64,000 nucleotides of DNA from NCBI GenBank assembly GCA_019009955.1, contig CM032229.1, forward strand, positions 192,858,501 to 192,922,500, read 5' to 3'. Origin of the DNA: Riptortus pedestris (taxonomy: Eukaryota > Arthropoda > Insecta > Hemiptera > Alydidae). Shown here piece by piece: positions 56,780-64,000 of this stretch (position 1 is its first letter; every line of letters starts with the position of its first letter). Under the pieces are notes generated by a model, which saw only the letters and a list, made by a program, of their open reading frames with translations, was not told where the DNA came from and searched no databases. A program made the position numbers and the translations under genes.

Positions 56780-56965
56780 AATTTCCATCGCATTTATTTT
56801 GATTCAGCTCCCCCCAGCGGCTGAATATTGATTTATTCAAGAGCGACCTCCGTGTGAAACTGCTCCAAGCATGCCATGCTTCCTCTCACTCTCATTGCTC
56901 ACTACTCAGCCTACATTCCTCTCTCGCTCTACTTACACACACTAGATTCATACCGAAAATGATTA
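56780..56965. promoter_or_regulatory. non-repetitive GC-richer block upstream of GSK-3
   Basis: CAGCTCCCCCCAGCGGCTGA and CCAAGCATGCCATGCTTCC (containing AAGCATGCCATGCTT, an 7-bp-arm palindrome) followed by a CT-rich stretch. Unlike any repeat here and about 800 bp before the GSK-3 exons. Function unknown; candidate cis-element or untranslated exon. Confidence 0.2.
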
Positions 56966-57605
56966 TCCGCAATATTCTTTTAAATTTTTAATTATAAACT
57001 TATTTTAGAGTATACTTTATTTGGGGTACGGTAGAATCTCGCTAATCCGAACTAATTAAGAACCGTGTGGCAAAATATTCAGATAATAGAACAGAGTATT
57101 ATGTCTTTTTAAAATAACAATATATATTGAAAGTATTTTTTTTACCGAGAAGTCCAAATTTTTGTTTAGTTATCAAGGTCTAACAAAAGCAAGGTGGAGT
57201 GTCCAGACCTAATAAATTGATTCTTGTAAACAAAAGTTTTTGCATTTTACTTAAACTCATGAATAATAAAATACTCTGTGTATTAATAATACAAATTAGG
57301 GCTGAAGATCGATTTTACAAAAATATCAATTAAGATCCACTATTAAAGATATTGAAAAAATATGTTATCTTCCAATATTTTGTAGTATTTATTTTAAATA
57401 ATCAGTGTTTTTCTTTTTATTGCATTATTACTATACTAAGATCATGTAAGTGTTGAGGTGTTTATAATACATACGGTTTTGTTTAATGGATTTGTATATG
57501 TATTTCTTCGAGGTGGATCCAATTACAGAGTGTTGTGAGTATGTGAGAGTCTAATTGTAATGTGATTATCAAAAATATGATGAGTTTATTGGAATGTGGT
57601 GTTGT
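56966..57605. other. AT-rich sequence upstream of GSK-3 exons
   Basis: No repeat match. Possible 5' flank or intron. A TGACGTAG site falls inside the candidate first exon. Confidence 0.35.
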
Positions 57606-57648
57606 ATGAGTGGTGACGTAGAAATAGTGACCTCAGAAGTTCGAATAG
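57606..57648 (+). CDS. sgg: candidate first coding exon of GSK-3 (MSGDVEIVTSEVRI...)
   Basis: ATG at 57606 opens 14 codons (MSGDVEIVTSEVRI) plus one G, followed by a GTAAAA donor at 57649. Splicing to 57753 joins G to GT, giving a glycine and keeping the kinase frame (...VRIGKDGNKV...). The implied intron is 104 bp with a good pyrimidine tract. MSG also starts the familiar vertebrate and fly GSK-3 isoforms, but the rest differs, so this would be an alternative N-terminus. An in-frame ATG at 57594 with a better -3 base would add MWCC. The phase match has a one-in-three chance of being accidental, and the donor is only moderate. This is inference. Confidence 0.4.
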
Positions 57649-57652
57649 GTAA

Positions 57653-57976
<324 letters not shown>

Positions 57977-58244
57977 TAATTACACTGATAAACAAGCGAT
58001 AGATATCTGACATGATGTTTACTTTTTCTAATGCAGTTTTTCATGCTGATTACAAATCTGAGAACTGTTTTGCTCTATCTCGTCTGGGCTTTTTTTTAAT
58101 GCTACGCCGAATTTTCCCAATATTGCCGAACAGGCTTTCTTTAAATCACTCTAGGCCCTGTTCTAATTGTGCTAGGAAGGTGGGAGCGGTGCCATTTTAC
58201 TCTGTTAAGCATGGCCTTTTGTATGGCATGTAACAACACCAGAG

Positions 58245-58812
58245 ATAAAATGCAGCCAGGTAGTAAAAACGTCCTTGAGCGTGAGAAAGTTATTATGCCT
58301 CCACTTCATATAAAGCCCAGCTCATGAAGAATTTTGTGAATGTACTAGACAACAACACAGATTCTTTTCGGTACCTATCCAACAAGTTTCCGAGAGTTGA
58401 GTAGTACAAGTGAAAGAAGGTGTGTTCATTGGTCCACAAATAAGAAAGACTTACTCAGCAATACTGAAAAGATGCATGGTTGACATTCAAGCCTGTTGTA
58501 GCCAATTTGCTTGGAAATTATTAATCTCCTGACTATGTAAATATTGTGCAGAAGTGCATTAGTGCGTACAGCTTGATGGGTTGCAACATGTCCCTCAAGA
58601 TTCATCCCCTCGACTTGTTTCCCGAGAAGCTAGGTTCTGTCAGTGATGGACATGGCGAACATTTTCATGAGGACATCTCGGGGATGGAGTCACGCTATCA
58701 GGGTCGATAGAGTGGAGCAATGTTGGCTGACTACTCCTCCATGCTTCAGCCCCACATCCCAAATGCTCAGCACAAACTCAACTCTACATCCAAGGAATTC
58801 AAACCAAAATAA
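58245..58812 (+). pseudogene. decayed copy of a multicopy arthropod gene of unknown function
   Basis: Joined conceptually across frames, this strand gives PGSKNV, EKVIMPPLHIK, LMKNFVNVLDNNTDSFRYLS, VKEGVFIGPQIR, GCNMSLKIH, a stretch with SDGHGEHFHEDI, YQGR followed by a stop, and MLADYSSML. This order of motifs matches a protein family I recall as common and repeated in insect and other invertebrate genomes (PPLHIK, GPQIR, MSLK, GERFHQDI, YQG, MLADYCW). It is usually annotated as uncharacterised and is probably carried by a mobile element. I know no established function. At least three frameshifts and several stops are present, including one where the family has the Trp after YQGK/R. It lies in the GSK-3 intron in the same orientation. 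The 5' half of the family is missing or unrecognisable upstream of 58245. Confidence 0.75.
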
Positions 58813-59329
58813 TTTTAAATTAAGGAACTTTTATGTTATACCTATGCACTTCATATGTGTATTATATCTCAAACTAGATGATGCTATATAGTTTATGTTA
58901 ATTAGTACTCTATTCAGCAATAGATGTTCTACTGTAACTTGTCTGCTAGTTGTTTGCCTTGATACGATGTTAAACATATATAAATGGTTAATGTCCGACA
59001 TCTCAAAAACAGTGGGTGATAGAGACAAATAGTTTGCATATTTTTAATCAGCATGTCACCATACCAAGATACCCGCCGAAAGTTTTTTTTGTTTATCAGT
59101 GTTATTTGGCCAGGGTCCAACCCTTAAAGTAATAAGAAAGCCTGTAATGCAAGTGATGCATAAACTAAACAGTTCCCCACAAACTGGAATGCAACACACA
59201 AGTAATATATATTCTTTATTTAAAAGTCAAAATTTAATGAGCAGTAGTGAGAGATTTATTGTAGGTTGGAAACAACAAAGTACTAATAGCTCACTTAATA
59301 TTTGAAGACCATAAAATGTATAGAACAAC

Positions 59330-59830
59330 AATTGTAGAGCATCAAAAATTTATCTATATATGTTCTATAACACTTTTTGATACAACTTATACTGACAGAT
59401 CTTTTGAATTTTCAACCCCCACCTTCGGTATTTCTATGTAACACACAAGACCCATTTAATACATTTAATATTTAAGATTGAAATAAGACGTTTCGTAATA
59501 TATAGGCTTATTGTTAAAATGCGATGACAAGAGTAGAGACTTACTGAGGCTGAAAACTAAAAAAGCAAATTTCTCTGTTATTATTTGATATAGAGAAAAA
59601 GTGTACTTGGCAGTGCTTATAGGGTAGTACATTTGCAATAATACTGATTCTATATAATTTTTTGATCTGACCCATATTTTTAAACTTTCAAAATTCTTCC
59701 CTCCAACCCCCCCCCCCTCCAATGATCTGATTTCAGCCAATAACGTACTTGAAGTTTTACATAAAACATTTAAATATCGAGTTTGGTATCAACCAAACAA
59801 AAATTGTGACTTGAGCTGTAAGAGACAAAG
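59330..59830 (+). mobile_element. HPTA, diverged copy without 3' module
   Basis: GTATAGAACAACAATTGTAG, then GAGTAGAGACTTACTGAGGC, C patch 59704-59718, AATATCGAGTTTGGTATCAA. Confidence 0.65.
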
Positions 59831-59977
59831 CCGGGAGGGGAATGATTTCTTATTACTGCTTGTATTTATTCACTTAATACTTACGGTGGTGTCGTGTTTG
59901 CAGTATGTAGGTTTATCTATTATTAAACTTCACGAAGGAAATCTGCTTAGTTTATGCAGCCCCTACGTGACAGACTT
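59831..59977 (-). repeat. HPTA 5'-end fragment
   Basis: TTACGGTGGTGTCGTGTTTG and GCAGCCCCTACGTGACAGAC, inverted long-subfamily start, abutting the previous plus-strand copy. Confidence 0.7.
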
Positions 59978-60239
59978 TATTTAGGTTACCACTCTTATTT
60001 ATTTCAACCGGGTAAATTAATTATTAGAAAATTCCAATTCTTTAATGTTTTGAATAATTAATTTACGTAAAGCAATGTTGATAACCCTCAAACAGGAGAG
60101 GATGTAGTCGAGAGGCTAACACAGTTAATCGTGTTAACTTATTTCCTGTGAAATGTTGTATTTTGCTTTCTACTCACATTTACTATCATGTATATAAGTA
60201 AGCTTGGATTGGTGTTTGTCAAGAAATATATACATTATA

Positions 60240-60394
60240 GATAATATTTAATAATAATAAATGCTATCCATGACGGAAAACAAAGCGCCCAGGCGGGAAG
60301 TGTAGTTGTACATATTGAAGCCTTGACCAAAAAAAAATACCATCATCACTCAACCTCAAATGATTTCCCGAGCAGAGCCGGGTATCTTAACTAG
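60240..60394 (+). mobile_element. Helitron Hel-A, 3' terminal fragment
   Basis: Ends CCCGAGCAGAGCCGGG, spacer, CTAG at 60391-60394 followed by T. The preceding CATCATCACTCAACCTCAAA matches the other copies. Lies in the GSK-3 intron. Confidence 0.7.
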
Positions 60395-60404
60395 TTAGCA
60401 ATAA

Positions 60405-60536
60405 GCTGATATATTATGAAGCACATTGTTTGAAGCTTAAATACCCAATATTGTTCTCATTGAACTTTTACTTTTTGTGATAAATGCAAATTTGTAGGAA
60501 ATGTGCTTAGTTAACGCAGGCCCTGGTGTTACAGAT
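60405..60536 (-). repeat. HPTA 5'-end fragment
   Basis: CAATAAGCTGATATATTATG ... AAATGTGCTTAGTTAACGCA ... GGTGTTACAGATT; heavily diverged. Confidence 0.55.
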
Positions 60537-61199
60537 TTTTTCTATTCTAGAACATGAACACAGCACCAAAACCCGAGGACTTCGGCATGGTACATGGAAG
60601 TCTACGAGTATATTTAGCTAATCAACTGCTTTGTTTAGCATTATCAAAAGCATTGGGTGGGATTCTATTAACAGGATTTCCATCTGAGATATCTGCCAAA
60701 TAGGATTAAGGGCTCTCCCTATCCTCGGCAAGAATTATTCACTTATTTAGATTAACTTAACGTTCAACTTGTAAAGATGACATCTCTTTTTAATAAAGTA
60801 CTATGCCATTGAAAAGTTAGAATCATTCTTATATGAGACTGGACAATCATGGTTTTTATCTTAGAATAGATGTTGGGAATTAAAGATTTTTACTGGCATC
60901 TGATAATAAATTTATTAATATTTTGTTGGTAATTGACAAAAATAATGTTTTCAGCAGTTTTATATTGTTTTTTTTCCTTCATTGCTCACAAATTGAAGCA
61001 CTTAGAAAAATTTGGATATTATTAATTTTCTTTTGCAAGGATTATTTAAATTTCTTTTTCGCTTAATCTGTTTAACAACTTCATTTTAATCATTACCTCT
61101 AAAAGGGCTAATGAAAATTTTAAAAAATGTTCTCTGTTTTTTCCGAATGGGCTTAAGTCCCGATTTAAACATCTTAAGAAATCAATATTCGTCTGCTAC
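60537..61199. other. unassigned AT-rich intronic sequence
   Basis: A 49-codon frame from 60554 (MNTAPKPEDFGMVHGSLRVY...) has no recognised domain and is not a GSK-3 exon. Nothing else seen. Confidence 0.35.
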
Positions 61200-61883
61200 C
61201 TGTCACTCGAGTAGTCATTTTTTTTGTTCGACCATTACAAATCTCGATATTTAGACATTTTATGTTAAATGAAGTTCATGTTCAATAATAGCTGAAATAG
61301 TTTAGGCAGCCCGTGCGTTTTGGGTTTTCTTTAATGCTGATGTTTTGGGCACTGTTTGTATCCTATTTCATACCTACAATGAACAAAAAAGTCCGTCACG
61401 CAGGGGCTGCGTAAACTAAGCAGATTTCCCACGTGAAGTTATACAACAGAGAAATCCGCCTAATAACAACAGTAGTAGTAAGGAATATCTAAACCTATTC
61501 ACGAGGAATGAATAGTTACCGAAACGGCCCGCACTCGGTGCAGAGCCCCGAACATTCCCGACTCATGCCGACCACACGCATGCATACAAATGCAAATATC
61601 TCGGTTAATATTCAAGATACGGAATAAATGTATAGAACAATAATTATGGGAAATTTAATTTGCAATAAGATTGATTCTATACAATTTTTCGATCCGACGC
61701 ATAATAACGGAGATATTTCGAATTTTCAAAAATCCCCCCTCCCACTAGTCCGATTTCAGCCATTAACGAACTTGATCTTTCTTTTTACGTAAAACGCTTA
61801 AATATGAAGTTTGATAACGATCAAACAAAAATTGCGACCGCTAGAGCGTTAACAGACAAATATATATATATATATATATATAT

Positions 61884-62457
61884 TGTATTACCAAAACCAG
61901 TAATAAACGTTTTTAATGAGTTCTTTTGGATTGCAAAATTAAATACTCGCAAGTTTAACAGTTTTTATCACGCACAATTTATTTCACAATGCTCAATACT
62001 CTTGGTAATTATTCTTAATTACTACTTACAGTATAGACTGATAGCGTCACTGTTCTTCATATTACACAGTCCAATAATTCACTCACGGTCACTGAAATTC
62101 ACAACAAGACGGCACTGCACTGTCCTTTACTTCGCGGCACTACACTGTCCTTTACTTCGCGGCACTACACTGTCCTTTACTTTGCGGCACTGCACTGTCT
62201 TAAGCACGGCACAACACTGTTCTTCTTATAAATACACTTTACCGCACTGCACTAAGTCGCACTGTAGCACTGATGTGAACATCAAGACAGGTGAGAATAA
62301 AACTGACTGCTCACGGCTGGCCCGAGCTTCTTTATGTAGGTTGTCGGCATACATCAAAGGGGAATTGTCTTGTCTATTCCAGGCTGGGCTAGACAAGCCT
62401 AGTAGCGTCTCGACCCTCCGTCGGTCTCTTTGATCTACGTCACACTTTCCAAATACG
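61884..62457 (-). mobile_element. LTR-like insert, copy 2, with internal 25-bp repeats
   Basis: Same family as 30898-31440. CACTGTCCTTTACTTCGCGG is tandemly repeated about three times (62120-62190). Begins TGTATTACC immediately after an HPTA TA tract and is followed by a CT microsatellite. Confidence 0.45.
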
Positions 62458-62458
62458 C

Positions 62459-62551
<93 letters not shown>

Positions 62552-62595
62552 TCTCTCGCTCTCGCTCTCCCTCTCCCTCTCCCTCTCCCTCCCTC
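62459..62595. repeat. (CT)n microsatellite
   Basis: About 65 CT units with CCCT and CGCT interruptions toward the right. Confidence 0.95.
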
Positions 62596-62727
62596 CCCTT
62601 AAGGGAAATCTGCTAAAATGTTATAGAAATAATTTTGTTCTACAATTGTTGCTCTACTATTGTTGTCCTCTATATTTTGTCATTACTCAAATATTACTTG
62701 AATTATTCGGATTTTTACTAGGAAAAA

Positions 62728-63427
62728 GTCCGTCACGCAGAGGCTGCGTTAACTATGCAGATTTCTCATGTGCGCTTCGTATATGCATTTATCTCAAAAC
62801 TTAAAGGTTCAATGAGGACAATATTTGGTATTTAAGCTTCAAATAAAGTGCTCCATAACATAATAGAATATTGTTAATATGAGATGAGTAGAAGTGGGGC
62901 TTTACTAAAGACTGAAAACTAAAATAATGTAAATATCTAGTTAATAATCAAGATAATGAAAACATGTACATAACAACATTTATAGAACATTACATTTGCA
63001 ATAAGATTGGTTCTGTACAAGCTTTCGATCCAACTCATAATAACGGAGATATAAAGGATTTTCGAAATTCTCCCCCTCTAAACTCCCCCCCCCCCACTGG
63101 TCCGATTTCAGCCATTAACGAACTTACTTTTTTTTATTTTACGTCCACTTTATGCAACTAGGCTAATCGGGTCGGGGTATCTACAGGTTACCATCCTTTT
63201 CTATCCAGAGTGGGGCCGTCATTAAATACTTGTAAATGTCTACTACCCAGGGCGTGAATCGAACCCACTCCTCTAGGTCTGCCATGGGAGATTAGGACCA
63301 ACGCCCTAACTCACACGGCTAACCCGAGCCCCGTTAACGAACTTAATCTTTCTTTTTGTATAAAACGATTATTTATCAAATTTGGTAACGATAAGACAAA
63401 AATTGCGACTGCTAGAGCGGTAACATA

Positions 63428-63490
<63 letters not shown>
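62728..63490 (+). mobile_element. HPTA element with SINE, lacking the 3' module
   Basis: AGTCCGTCACGCAGAGG start, short-subfamily 5' half, C patch 63065-63096, SINE 63127-63333, CTGCTAGAGCGG, (TA)n 63427-63490; then Hel-A sequence begins. Confidence 0.8.
63127..63333 (-). repeat. tRNA-SINE, full length
   Basis: Perfect 12-bp duplications TTAACGAACTTA (63115-63126, 63334-63345). Inverted head GGCTCGGGTTAGCCGTGTGA, B-box region GGGTTCGATTCACGCC, poly-A side written as TTTTTTTTATTTTACGTCCA. Confidence 0.85.
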
Positions 63491-63492
<2 letters not shown>

Positions 63493-63496
63493 TAAA

Positions 63497-64000
63497 ATTT
63501 CTAGGGACAAGCAGAAGTGGAGGTGGTCAGGGAGGCCTGAAATTTAAAGTAGTGATATTTCGTTTTCTATTGGTTTTTCAACAAAAATGCACATAACAAA
63601 AGTTGTTTATTTTGTTTTTTACAGTAACTTTTGTCCTATAACAAAGTATAAACAAGATATACACTAAAAACTAAAGCGGGACTCAACAATTTTAATGGGC
63701 ATAAAAGATAACCAAATTGACGAAACTCTTAGTTTCTTGTTCATGACAAATGATGTTTATTTTGTTATTTAGAGTAATTTTTGTTGCATTCACTTTTGTA
63801 GTAAAATGATATAAACACGGGATATATACACTGTAGAGGGAGTCATTTATTTTGTTAGTGCTTACTCAAGTGTATTTAATAAATGCTTATTATGACAAAT
63901 GATGTTATCTTTTAGTCCTATAACATAGTTCTAATTATGATTCGGATTAGTGAGGTAATAGCGGAAGTTGTAGGGAATCAAACTTTGGTTCTGGTAATAT
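63497..64000 (+). mobile_element. Helitron Hel-A, copy running off the window
   Basis: The AGAAGTGGAGGTGGTCAGGG block, ATATTTCGTTTTCTATTGG, and two versions of the TGTTTATTTTGTT...AGTAA(C/T)TTTTGT block match the internal repeat units of copies 2 and 4. The 3' end is outside the window. Confidence 0.65.

Larger units (their letters stand above)
61391..62616 (+). mobile_element. HPTA element carrying LTR-like insert and CT tract
   Basis: AGTCCGTCACGCAGGGG to (TA)n 61859-61883, then the insert 61884-62457 and (CT)n, then only the last bases of the palindrome, CTTAAGGGAAATCTGCTAA. The 3' module upstream of the palindrome is missing. Confidence 0.8.

Noticed and set aside
60554..60703. 49-codon ORF as the next GSK-3 exon
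   Set aside because: Its sequence does not match the GSK-3 segment expected after QDKRFK, and flanking splice sites are not convincing.
61804..62433. 209-codon ORF
   Set aside because: Runs through HPTA, a TA tract and the LTR-like insert; its CTVL/HCT repeats come from the 25-bp subrepeats.
62430..62804. Ser/Leu-repeat ORF
   Set aside because: Translation of a CT microsatellite.

Overview
This is a gene-poor, AT-rich stretch of animal nuclear DNA. The only recognisable host gene is glycogen synthase kinase-3 (GSK-3, shaggy/zeste-white 3). One 191-nt exon at 57753-57943 on the + strand carries its N-terminal segment, the glycine loop and the catalytic lysine. The exon sequence and the mobile-element types (Helitrons ending in a CCCGAGCGAAGCCGGG hairpin plus CTAG, a class-II-tRNA-derived SINE, hAT, piggyBac-like and Tc1/mariner-like relics) suggest an arthropod with a large, repeat-rich genome. 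I cannot place it more finely. A plausible short first coding exon lies just upstream (57606-57648) in the right splice phase. The following GSK-3 exons are not visible, so 57944-64000 is read as intron.

Almost everything else is repeat, and many moderate ORFs are chance reading frames inside repeats. The dominant family, called HPTA here (hairpin-ended, TA-tract), has more than 40 full or broken copies on both strands. A full copy is about 0.6-1.0 kb. It starts AGTCCGTCACGCAGGGG with a small hairpin, and carries the arm GCAGATTTCCC, a C-rich patch, CCGCTAGAGCGG and a (TA)n tract. It ends in a long palindrome followed by CTAA. Related copies without the insertion show that two copies entered between A and T with no target duplication, so I interpret HPTA as a non-autonomous Helitron-like element. 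A second, canonical Helitron family (Hel-A) is also present.

Layout: 1-3.4 kb, Hel-A and HPTA with a 1.4-kb tandem duplication. 3.4-9.7 kb, HPTA copies and a TTAA-flanked piggyBac-like MITE. 9.75-10.35 kb, a 64-bp minisatellite. 10.4-15.2 kb, HPTA copies. 15.25-15.65 kb, a TA-rich tandem array. 15.95-18.03 kb, a 74-bp satellite of about 28 units. 21.7-22.3 kb, a 39-bp minisatellite. 24.1-24.33 kb, a GC-rich block that could be a promoter or untranslated exon. 25.8-28.1 kb and 35.5-38.8 kb, hAT copies nested with HPTA and SINEs. 39-45.3 kb, transposase relics and a Tc1-like MITE. 45.5-46.6 kb, Hel-A with internal repeats. 48-53.4 kb, a duplicated piggyBac-like element and inverted SINE pairs. 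55.4-56.1 kb, a 30-bp minisatellite. 57.6-57.95 kb, GSK-3. 58.2-58.8 kb, a decayed copy of an arthropod multicopy gene inside the GSK-3 intron. 59.3-64 kb, more HPTA, an LTR-like insert, a CT microsatellite and Hel-A.

No rRNA gene, functional tRNA gene, CRISPR array or intact transposase was found. Repeat boundaries are by eye, generally good to about 10-30 bases unless a junction is described.
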